Shown here: positions 1-6,869 of the stretch, one piece after another
Position numbering within the stretch: position 1 is the stretch's first letter
Layout: each line of letters starts with the position of its first letter
Assembly (NCBI GenBank): GCA_023426225.1
Contig: JAFABD010000079.1
Span: forward strand, 1-15,076
Origin: Pseudomonadota bacterium
GTDB lineage: Bacteria; Pseudomonadota; Alphaproteobacteria; Sphingomonadales; Sphingomonadaceae
Reading direction: 5' to 3'
DNA length: 15,076 nt
The notes under the pieces: model-generated
What the model saw: only the letters and a program-made list of their open reading frames with translations
The model's database searches: none
Told to the model about the DNA's origin: nothing
Position numbers and translations under genes: made by a program

Positions 1-2
1 GA

Positions 3-1091
3 CCAGGTCCACCGCAACTGAGCGGCGCGACGACGCCCGATCCGGCAGCGAGCGGCCGCGGCGGCTATCGCCCCGCACCCGCCGCCCCGCCGGCGCGGAT
101 CGCGTGGCCCGACGACTGGGGCACGCGCTTTACCGTGATGGTCGATACCGAGGAGGAGTTCGACTGGAACGCCCCGTTCCGCCGCGACGCCGCCGGAACC
201 GGGCACCTGGCGGCGATGCCCGCGGTGCATGCGCGCATGGCCGCGCGCGGCGTCGCGCTGAGCTATCTGGTCGACCATCCGGTCGCGCGATGTCCGCGTG
301 CGCAGGCGATCCTGGGCGCGCTGGTGGCCGAGCAGGGCGGCGCGATCGGCGCGCAGCTCCACCCCTGGGTCAACCCGCCGTTCGACGAGGCGCTCAACCG
401 CTTCAACAGCTTTGCCGGCAACCTGCCGCCCGCGCTCGAGGCGGCGAAGCTCGCCGCGCTGACGAGTGCGATCCGTACGGGATTCGGCGTCGCGCCGCGG
501 CTGTTCCGCGCGGGGCGCTATGGGCTGGGGCCGGCGACGATGGCGACGCTGGTGCAGCTCGGCTATCGCGCCGACAGCTCGATGCGCGCGGGCTATGACT
601 ATTCGGGCGAGGGCGGCCCCGATTTCAGCGCGATCGGCAACCACGCCTTTCGCACCGGTCCCGGGGGCGCGATCGTCGAGATCCCGCTGACGACGGTGTT
701 CACCGGCGCGTGGCGGCGCGGCGGCCCGCGGCTGTACCGCGCGCTGGGCCGCGTGCCGCACCTGCGCGGCGTCGCGGCGCGGCTGGGGCTGGTTTCGCGC
801 GTCGCGCTGACGCCCGAGGACATGCCGATCGCCGACGCGATCGAGGCGGTGCGCGTCGCGACGGGCGAGGGCGTCGCGCTGCTCAACTTCAGCTTCCATT
901 CGCCCTCGGTCGAGCCGGGGCACACCCCCTATGTCCGCGACGCCGCCGATCTGCGCGCGTTCCACGGCTGGTGGGACCGGATGCTCGACACGCTGGCAGC
1001 GATCGGCGCGCGCCCGATCGGGCTCGACGCGCTGATCGACGCGGCGGCAGCGGCGCGCACGCCCGCACCCGCTTGCGGCGAAGGGGTCTAG
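3..1091 (+). CDS. Polysaccharide deacetylase family protein (5' end outside the window)
   Basis: Probable carbohydrate esterase of the NodB-like polysaccharide deacetylase superfamily, WalW-like branch, which removes acetyl groups from cell-surface or exopolysaccharide sugars. Visible motifs are DTEEEFDW (Asp codon at 144), which replaces the classical TFDDG; a QLHPW motif with its His codon at 360; FRAGRYG near 505-527; and FSFHSPS with its His codon at 897. These match metal-binding and catalytic positions of the family. An internal GTG/ATG pair lies at 135/138, but the frame is open back to position 3 and encodes a typical lead-in (WPDDWGTRFT). No ATG, GTG or TTG lies in frame between 3 and 134, so the true start is upstream of the window. 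The first 30 or so visible residues are rich in Pro, Ala and Gly, like a flexible linker. The gene ends with TAG at 1089-1091, 22 bp before a tRNA. It is chromosomal flank, not island cargo. Family call fairly sure; substrate unknown. Confidence 0.82.
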   Translation, partial: PGPPQLSGATTPDPAASGRGGYRPAPAAPPARIAWPDDWGTRFTVMVDTEEEFDWNAPFRRDAAGTGHLAAMPAVHARMAARGVALSYLVDHPVARCPRAQAILGALVAEQGGAIGAQLHPWVNPPFDEALNRFNSFAGNLPPALEAAKLAALTSAIRTGFGVAPRLFRAGRYGLGPATMATLVQLGYRADSSMRAGYDYSGEGGPDFSAIGNHAFRTGPGGAIVEIPLTTVFTGAWRRGGPRLYRALGRVPHLRGVAARLGLVSRVALTPEDMPIADAIEAVRVATGEGVALLNFSFHSPSVEPGHTPYVRDAADLRAFHGWWDRMLDTLAAIGARPIGLDALIDAAAAARTPAPACGEGV

Positions 1092-1113
1092 TCCGCTAGG
1101 GCAGGGGCGCTGG

Positions 1114-1189
1114 GGGCCTGTAGCTCAATGGTTAGAGCTGGCCGCTCATAACGGCTAGGTTGCGGGTTCGAGTCCTGCCGGGCCCACCA
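1114..1189 (+). tRNA. tRNA with CAT anticodon, probably tRNA-Ile2 (lysidine-modified)
   Basis: A 76-nt cloverleaf with encoded CCA. The acceptor strand GGGCCTG pairs with CGGGCCC, the D stem is GCTC/GAGC, and the anticodon stem GGCCG/CGGCT closes the loop CTCATAA with anticodon CAT at 1147-1149. The T arm is GCGGG/CCTGC around TTCGAGT. CAT can mean initiator Met, elongator Met or Ile2. Acceptor pairs C4-G69 and C5-G68, which are TilS recognition features in E. coli tRNA-Ile2, are present, and the 8-nt D loop also resembles E. coli Ile2. The tRNA is therefore more likely charged with isoleucine after C34 is converted to lysidine, reading AUA codons. The isotype is inferred; the tRNA itself is clear. 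Confidence 0.93.
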
Positions 1190-1460
1190 GCATCATTTTT
1201 CAGCTATTCCATATGCTCTCACCCCACGCCTGCGCGGCGCTGGGGAGGGGCGTCCATCTTTCTCACATGCTCTCCCCAGCGGGCCGCCTGTCTCGGATCG
1301 CGTGGGGGCACGCCGGGGGTACTCGCATTCGGCAAGCGGGGGTATCGAGCAGATACCCCGGGTGGCCAGGGTGCCGGCGTGATCGCGGGGCGATTCTGCC
1401 GTGCCCGCCAGCATCGAGGACTTGTCGCCGGCGCCGCGAGCGCCTAGGGGGCCGAGTTGT
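1190..1460 (+). other. Intergenic spacer between two tRNA genes with two hairpins
   Basis: No convincing gene is seen here; the short open frames lack recognisable protein features. Two inverted repeats are visible. One at 1222-1245 has arms CCCCACGCC and GGCG-C-TGGGG with a one-base bulge and a 5-nt loop. The other at 1339-1359 is a perfect 8-bp stem (GGGGTATC/GATACCCC) with loop GAGCA. Neither is followed by a T-run, so neither is a classical terminator. They may be intergenic repeat elements or tRNA processing structures. Confidence 0.5.
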
Positions 1461-1539
<79 letters not shown>

Positions 1540-1820
1540 ACCGTTTTCCGAAGGCGTTCCAGGGGGCCTCAAAGCGTCCCAAGCGCCTCGGTGATATCCA
1601 ATATAATCAGAAGCTTAGCGTCTCGCTGGGTCCCAGGGGCTGGACTTGCAGCCCATGCAACTTTTAGCCAGTTTCTTGGTATCGATCACGCAAATCCTGC
1701 GAGTAGCTCTGCCCAGATCGCCAACCCATTGCCGCCTCCGTCGTGACGGCAGCCTATGAATCACACGATCAGCAAAAAGGGAATCCCTCGCGATTCTGCC
1801 CATCGTGAACCCACTCTAAG

Positions 1821-1856
1821 GGTGCGCGTCTTCAGCTGTTTCGCAAGACGCGCACC
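1821..1856. repeat. Perfect 12-bp inverted repeat (hairpin) upstream of the operon
   Basis: The arms ggtgcgcgtctt (1821-1832) and aagacgcgcacc (1845-1856) are exact reverse complements around a 12-nt loop. There is no T-run on either strand, so it does not look like an intrinsic terminator. It lies about 120 bp before the first cargo gene. It could be a binding site, a recombination-related structure or an RNA element if transcription starts upstream. Confidence 0.7.
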
Positions 1857-1890
1857 AAGTTGTTCAAACGCAGTGGCCTTTGATTTGTCG

Positions 1891-1906
1891 CGTCAAGACC
1901 TTGACG
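1891..1906. promoter_or_regulatory. Operator-like dyad upstream of the defence operon
   Basis: CGTCAAG and CTTGACG form perfect 7-bp half-sites separated by AC, the geometry of a dimeric helix-turn-helix binding site. The right half contains TTGACG, a possible -35 element (1901-1906), but no good -10 lies 16-18 bp downstream. The dyad centre is about 55 bp upstream of the -10-like TAGAAT. No regulator gene is encoded in the island, so a host protein would have to bind. Function is inferred from symmetry and position only. Confidence 0.4.
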
Positions 1907-1950
1907 TCTCCACACCCGGGGAACCATGCAAGAACGAACATGGGGCAAGA

Positions 1951-1956
1951 TAGAAT
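1951..1956 (+). promoter_or_regulatory. Possible -10 element of the defence operon
   Basis: TAGAAT matches the sigma-70 -10 consensus in five of six positions and lies 21 bp before the ATG of the first cargo gene, which would give a very short leader. The region 16-18 bp upstream has no good -35 match, so an activator may be needed or the true promoter is elsewhere. Confidence 0.3.
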
Positions 1957-1977
1957 CGCGACGGGGGCGGCGGCGGA

Positions 1978-4900
1978 ATGAGTGACGTCTTTTTTCAATC
2001 GCCGATCCTCAACTCGCCATACGAAGAACCGAGCAAGCACTGGGAACTGGACGATAGCGGCCAGCCGACCAGCGTCATCGTACCCCGCCGGCGGCAGAGT
2101 GCGCTGATCTCGCCCATTCCCAAAGCGAAGAAAGTGCGTGGCAAGTCCGTCCAAGCGGACCTGCTCACCGACGAAAGCGGCCAGGAATACAACCCCACCG
2201 AGGTGATCAACGGCATCCGCTCGGCGGTGGAGAGCTGGCGCAACCTGCCGGAAAGCCAGTGGCAGGTCACGCCAACCACCGCGCGCCTGCTCCGCCACTG
2301 GCGCACCCACAAATTCGCCAACCAGCGCCCCTTTTTCTGCCAGGTCGAGGCGGTGGAGACGGTGATCTGGCTCACCGAAGTGGCGCCGCGCTCGTCCTCG
2401 CAGGGCCGCCGCTTCTGGACGCACCTGGAAGCAGCCAACGCCGCCTCCAATCCGGAGCTGATGCGCATGGCGCTCAAGCTCGCCACGGGCGCCGGCAAGA
2501 CGACGGTGATGGCGATGCTGATCGCATGGCAGACGCTGAACGCCGTCCGCCACCCCAACGCCAAGCGCTTCTCGAAAGGGTTCCTGGTCGTCGCGCCGGG
2601 CATCACCATCAAGGATCGCCTGCGCGTCCTGCAGCCCAACGATCCGGAAAGCTATTACAAGAGCCGCGAGATCGTGCCCGAGGATATGCTCCTCGACCTC
2701 GGCCGCGCCAAGATCGTCATCACCAACTACCACGCCTTCAAGAAGAAGGACGAGGTGCCGCTCAACAAGGTGCAGCAGGCAGCGCTCCGCACCACGCCCA
2801 AGCCGGAAAGCGACGGCGCGATGATCCGCCGCGTTGCCGGCGAACTGATGGGCCTGAAGAACATCGTCGTGCTGAACGACGAGGCGCACCATTGCTATCG
2901 CGAGCGCCCGCTGACCGAGGAGGAGCAAAAGGCGCTGAAGGGCGACGAGCTCGCCGCCGCCAAGGAAGCCAACGAAGCCGCCCGCCTGTGGATCTCCGGC
3001 ATCGAGGCGGTGAAGCGCGAACTCGGGGTGTCGATGGTGTACGATCTGTCCGCCACGCCCTTCTTCCTGCGCGGCTCGGGCTATCGCGAAGGCTCGCTGT
3101 TCGGCTGGGTGATTTCGGACTTCAGCCTGATGGATGCGATTGAGTGCGGCATCGTCAAGCTGCCGCGCGTGCCGGTTATGGACAATGTCCCCGGCGGCGA
3201 CACGCCGATGTTCCGCAACCTCTGGGACCATGTCGGCAAGCAGCTGCCGAAAAAGGGGCGCGGCAACGCCAAAAACCTTGACCCGCAAAAGCTGCCCAAC
3301 GAGCTGCTGACCGCCATCGACGCGCTGTACGGCCATTACGAGAAGACCTACGCCGCTTGGAAGGAAGCCGGCATCGGAGTCGACCCCGTGTTCATCGTGG
3401 TGTGCAACAACACCGCCACCTCGAAGCTCGTCCACGACTATATCGCCGGCTACAAGGTCGAGGATAGCGACGGCAACGTCTCGACGATCAAGGGCAAGTG
3501 CAAGCTGTTCTGGAACTTCGATCCGGACGGTGCCGCGCTGCCCCGCATGCGCACCCTGCTGATCGACAGCCAGCAGCTCGAAAGCGGCGAGGCGATCAGC
3601 GCCGATTTCCGCGACGCCGCCAGCGAGGAGATCGCCCGCTTCAAGGAAGAGCTGATCCAGCGCAACGGCGATCGCGCTGCCGCCGAGAAGATCGACGATG
3701 CCGCCATCCTGCGTGAGGTGATGAACACAGTCGGCCGCAAGGGCCAGCTCGGCGAAGGCATCCGCTGCGTCGTCTCGGTCTCGATGCTTACCGAAGGCTG
3801 GGATACCAACACCGTCACCCACGTCCTCGGCATCCGCGCCTTTGGCACCCAGCTGCTGTGCGAGCAGGTGATCGGCCGCGCATTGCGTCGCCAGTCCTAC
3901 CAGCTGCAGACCGAGGGGCCGGACGCCGGCAAGTTCCCCGTCGAATATGCCGACGTGCTCGGCATCCCGTTCGACTTCACCGCCCAGCCAGTGATCTCCA
4001 AGCCGTCGCCCCCCGAGAACATGGAGCGCGTCCATGCGATCAGCCCGGCGCGCGACGCATCGGAAATCCGCTATCCGCGTGTCGAAGGCTATCGCACCGA
4101 GTTGCCCAGCGAGAAGCTGACCGCCAGCTTCACCGACGATTCGACGCTGGAGCTCACCCCGGAACTGGTCGGCGCGACCGAGACGATCAACTCCGGTATC
4201 ATCGGCGAGCAGGCCGATCTTACCATCGCGCACCTTGCCGACACCCGCGCGGCGACCATCCACCTGCGCCTCGCCGAATGGCTGGTGAAGCGCCGCATGA
4301 CCAACGCCGGCGATCGGCCCAATGTCGGCCTGATTCTCCAGGCCAAGTCGATCGTGCGGCAGTGGATGGCGAACCATCTGGTGCTGGCCGGCGGCACACA
4401 GCCGGCGCAGCTGCTCTATTACAACATCGCCGACCGCGTCGCCGATCGCATCATGGCCGCCATCACCCGCGGCCAGGAAGGTGGCGGCCGCGTGATCGCG
4501 ATGCTCGATCCATATAACCGCGAGGGCAGCACCCGCCACGTCAGCTTCATGACGAGCAAGGACCGCTACGCCACCAGCGAGCGTTGCCATATCAACTATG
4601 CCGTGATCGACAGCGACTGGGAGGCGGAGTTCTGCCGCGTCGCCGATCAGCACCCGCGCGTGCTCGCCTGGGTGAAGAACCACAATCTCGGCTTCGAGGT
4701 GCCCTATAGCGCCGGCGGCGAGGCACGCCGGTATCGCCCGGACTTCATCCTGCGCATCGACGACGGCCATGGCCCGGACAACCCGCTCAACCTGGTCGTC
4801 GAGATCAAGGGCGCACGCGACGAGGACGACAAGGACAAGGCGGAGACCATGCGCACTCTGTGGGTGCCAGGCGTCAACGCGCTGGGCGACCATGGCCGCT

Positions 4901-5004
4901 GGGGCTTCGCCGAGTTCACCGATGTGTGGACCATCGCCACCGAGTTCGCGGCGAAGGTCGAGGCGTGGCTGGATGAGGTCGCAGCCGCCGGGGGGAACGC
5001 ATGA
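1978..5004 (+). CDS. Type III restriction Res-like DEAD/DEAH helicase with C-terminal PD-(D/E)XK nuclease
   Basis: A 1008-aa superfamily 2 helicase/translocase with an endonuclease domain, probably the ATP-driven DNA-cutting subunit of the island's system. Visible motifs are Walker A TGAGKT (about residues 170-175), DEAH (301-304), the SATP motif (358-361), and motif VI QVIGRALRR (630-638). The C terminus has a PD-(D/E)XK core: PD at 921-922 and EIK at 942-944. Size and order match type III Res subunits. The start (MSDVFFQSPILNSPYEEP) also recalls a Res-like family I know as BPTD_3080; that label is from memory and was not searched. The ATG is preceded by a G-rich region. The 3' end overlaps the next gene by ATGA. 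The partner is presumably the Mod-type methyltransferase two genes downstream, though in classic type III loci mod usually comes first and lies next to res. All key residues look intact. Confidence 0.9.
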   Translation: MSDVFFQSPILNSPYEEPSKHWELDDSGQPTSVIVPRRRQSALISPIPKAKKVRGKSVQADLLTDESGQEYNPTEVINGIRSAVESWRNLPESQWQVTPTTARLLRHWRTHKFANQRPFFCQVEAVETVIWLTEVAPRSSSQGRRFWTHLEAANAASNPELMRMALKLATGAGKTTVMAMLIAWQTLNAVRHPNAKRFSKGFLVVAPGITIKDRLRVLQPNDPESYYKSREIVPEDMLLDLGRAKIVITNYHAFKKKDEVPLNKVQQAALRTTPKPESDGAMIRRVAGELMGLKNIVVLNDEAHHCYRERPLTEEEQKALKGDELAAAKEANEAARLWISGIEAVKRELGVSMVYDLSATPFFLRGSGYREGSLFGWVISDFSLMDAIECGIVKLPRVPVMDNVPGGDTPMFRNLWDHVGKQLPKKGRGNAKNLDPQKLPNELLTAIDALYGHYEKTYAAWKEAGIGVDPVFIVVCNNTATSKLVHDYIAGYKVEDSDGNVSTIKGKCKLFWNFDPDGAALPRMRTLLIDSQQLESGEAISADFRDAASEEIARFKEELIQRNGDRAAAEKIDDAAILREVMNTVGRKGQLGEGIRCVVSVSMLTEGWDTNTVTHVLGIRAFGTQLLCEQVIGRALRRQSYQLQTEGPDAGKFPVEYADVLGIPFDFTAQPVISKPSPPENMERVHAISPARDASEIRYPRVEGYRTELPSEKLTASFTDDSTLELTPELVGATETINSGIIGEQADLTIAHLADTRAATIHLRLAEWLVKRRMTNAGDRPNVGLILQAKSIVRQWMANHLVLAGGTQPAQLLYYNIADRVADRIMAAITRGQEGGGRVIAMLDPYNREGSTRHVSFMTSKDRYATSERCHINYAVIDSDWEAEFCRVADQHPRVLAWVKNHNLGFEVPYSAGGEARRYRPDFILRIDDGHGPDNPLNLVVEIKGARDEDDKDKAETMRTLWVPGVNALGDHGRWGFAEFTDVWTIATEFAAKVEAWLDEVAAAGGNA

Positions 5005-6869
5005 GCTTTGATACGACCAAGACCAGTCTAAAGGACCTGCTCAGCGACATTGACGCGGGCAAACTCCAGCTGCCCGAGTTTCAGCGCGACTACGTCTGGA
5101 ACGAAGGCGACGTCTGCTCGCTGCTGGAAAGCATTGCCAAGGGCTTTCCGGTGGGCGCGCTGCTAACGCTGGAGCGCGGTGGATCAGTGGAGTTCAAGCC
5201 GCGCGGGATCGAAGGCACCTCGGTCGAACATGTCGCGCCCGAGCATCTGTTGCTGGATGGCCAGCAGCGCATGACCTCGTTGTACAAGACGATCTATTCA
5301 AAGGAACCCGCGCGCGTTCGCACGGCCAAGGGGCAAGTGGTCGAACGCTACTTCTACCTCAGCATCGAGGCGGCTCTGGAGCCGATGGCGGATATAGAAG
5401 CCGCGATCGAACTGGTGCCGCCCGATCGCATCCGGCGCACCAATTTCGGCAAGGACGTCGATCTCGATCTTTCGACCGCGCAGCACGAATATGACCGCAT
5501 GCTGTTCCCGCTCAACCAGACGCTGGACCCCCTTGGCTGGATCCTGGGCTGCATCGGCCACTGGAACGCCAAGGGCGAGCAGCGAATGGACGAGATCCAG
5601 CGCTTTCAGAACGAAGTGCTCAACCGCATCCAAGCCTATGCGATGCCGGTCATCAAACTGTCGAAGGACAATAGCCGGGAAGCGGTCTGCACCGTTTTCG
5701 AGAAGGTGAACGTCGGCGGCAAGAAACTCGACGCGTTCGAGCTCGTCACCGCGATTTACGCCGCCTCGGGCTTCGATCTGCGCGAGGATTGGGCTGGCAC
5801 GCAGAAGAAGCATGGCCGCCTGGGGCGGCTGCGCGATAAGGTCCCACCGAAAGGCGTCTTCGCCGATCTCGCGTCCACCGATTTCCTCCAGGCTTGCACC
5901 GTGCTGCACACGCGTGACTTGCGTCAGCAGGCAGTCGCCGCCGGGGCAACCGGCAAGGAAATCCCGCCGATCACCTGCACGCGCGAGGCACTGCTCGGGC
6001 TCCCGCTCGATGCCTACCGAAAACACGCAGATGCCGTTGAGGCTGGCTTTATCGAAGTCGCTAAATTCCTGAATGAGCAAAAGATTCTCTGGGGTCGCGA
6101 CGTGCCGTATCCGCCGCAAATGGTGGCCTTGGCGGCGACCTTTGCGCTGCTGCCGCCCCATCTGCGCAACGCCGCCGCGACCGACCGGCTGTCGCAATGG
6201 TATTGGTCGGGCGTGCTCGGTGAATTCTACGGGTCTGCGACCGAGACGAAGATCGCCCGCGACGTGCCCGATCTGCTCGCCTGGCTGGAGGGCGGGCCGG
6301 CACCACGCACCATTGCCGACAGCTCGTTCCAGGCGGCGCGGCTCGATACGCTGCGCTCGCGCCTTTCCGCGGCTTACAAGGGCTTCCACGCCCTGCTGAT
6401 GCGCAGCGGCTGCCGCGATTTTATCACCGGCAAGGGCGTGGAGACGATGACCGTGTTCTCGGATGCCCTCGATATCCACCATATCTTCCCGCGGGCCTGG
6501 TGCGAGAAACAGGGCATCCCTCCGCAGCGCTATAACAGCATCATCAACAAGACGGCGCTGTCCAAGGGTACGAACATCGCCATCGGTGGCAGCGCGCCGA
6601 GCCAGTATCTCGCCCGGATCGAGGAACGGCACGGACTGTCCTCCGAGGCACTCGATCAGATCCTTCGCTCGCACCTGATCGAGCCAGCCCTGCTCCGCGC
6701 CGACGATTTCGAGGGGTTCTGGAAGGCGCGCAAGCTGGCGCTGGCAGAGCTCGCCGCGGGCGCGCAGGGCAAGCCGGTGCAAGTCGATGAGCAGGAACCC
6801 GCCGAAGGCTATGCCGACGATGACGGGCTGACCCTGGACGAAGAAGAGATGATCGAGGAAGTCGCCTAA
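5001..6869 (+). CDS. GmrSD-like protein: DUF262 NTPase domain plus C-terminal HNH (DUF1524-like) nuclease
   Basis: A 622-aa protein of the fused GmrS-GmrD / DUF262-DUF1524 type. The N terminus has the DUF262 signature LPEFQRDYVW (residues 24-33) and DGQQRMTSL (86-94), where DGQQR is the conserved nucleotide-related motif. The C terminus has a His-Asn nuclease motif: DIHHIFP (491-497), followed by YNSIINKTALSKGTN (511-525). Known relatives include GmrSD and BrxU, type IV enzymes that cut DNA carrying modified cytosines using NTP, and SspE, which works with phosphorothioate marks. By analogy this protein may sense DNA modification or nick invading DNA. It sits between the Res-like and Mod-like genes, overlapping the first by 4 bp and the second by 1 bp, so it is likely an integral part. 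The tail is acidic. Domain call firm; target unknown. Confidence 0.88.
   Translation: MSFDTTKTSLKDLLSDIDAGKLQLPEFQRDYVWNEGDVCSLLESIAKGFPVGALLTLERGGSVEFKPRGIEGTSVEHVAPEHLLLDGQQRMTSLYKTIYSKEPARVRTAKGQVVERYFYLSIEAALEPMADIEAAIELVPPDRIRRTNFGKDVDLDLSTAQHEYDRMLFPLNQTLDPLGWILGCIGHWNAKGEQRMDEIQRFQNEVLNRIQAYAMPVIKLSKDNSREAVCTVFEKVNVGGKKLDAFELVTAIYAASGFDLREDWAGTQKKHGRLGRLRDKVPPKGVFADLASTDFLQACTVLHTRDLRQQAVAAGATGKEIPPITCTREALLGLPLDAYRKHADAVEAGFIEVAKFLNEQKILWGRDVPYPPQMVALAATFALLPPHLRNAAATDRLSQWYWSGVLGEFYGSATETKIARDVPDLLAWLEGGPAPRTIADSSFQAARLDTLRSRLSAAYKGFHALLMRSGCRDFITGKGVETMTVFSDALDIHHIFPRAWCEKQGIPPQRYNSIINKTALSKGTNIAIGGSAPSQYLARIEERHGLSSEALDQILRSHLIEPALLRADDFEGFWKARKLALAELAAGAQGKPVQVDEQEPAEGYADDDGLTLDEEEMIEEVA

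Larger units (their letters stand above)
1540..1977 (+). other. Gene-free left end of the island and operon leader
   Basis: These 438 bp between tRNA-Pro and the first cargo gene contain no recognisable protein. Short frames at 1756-1953 (plus) and 1615-1803 (minus) were read and do not resemble an integrase, transposase or regulator. The base composition is visibly more A/T-rich than the flanks, for example an exact TATAAT at 1602-1607 without a good -35. The second half carries a 12-bp hairpin (1821-1856), a 7-bp dyad (1891-1906) and a -10-like TAGAAT (1951-1956), so the operon promoter and control sites are probably here. It may also hold recombinase arm sites or eroded integrase sequence. 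Confidence 0.5.

Noticed and set aside
1..21. Possible end of an upstream gene (frame ending DQVHRN then TGA at 19-21)
   Set aside because: Only six codons are visible, and it would overlap the open deacetylase frame; a chance stop is equally likely.
1339..1359. 8-bp hairpin between the tRNAs as a terminator
   Set aside because: No T-run on either side; kept only as an inverted repeat.
1901..1930. Sigma-70 promoter using TTGACG at 1901 as -35
   Set aside because: No hexamer at 16-18 bp spacing resembles TATAAT; the TTGACG is better explained as half of the dyad.
1615..1953. Short frames in the island's left end as an integrase remnant or small regulator
   Set aside because: I looked for the tyrosine-recombinase C-terminal motifs and for helix-turn-helix patterns and found none. 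A deeply eroded remnant cannot be excluded without a search.
1864..4893. A 1009-codon open frame on the minus strand opposite the helicase-nuclease gene
   Set aside because: Its translation has no family motifs and is dominated by His, Asp, Ala, Leu and Val as expected from reading GC-rich codons in antisense. The plus-strand gene has every helicase and nuclease motif in order.
5298..6782. 494-codon minus-strand frame opposite the DUF262-HNH gene
   Set aside because: Antisense shadow caused by G/C third-position bias; no motifs and no ribosome site.
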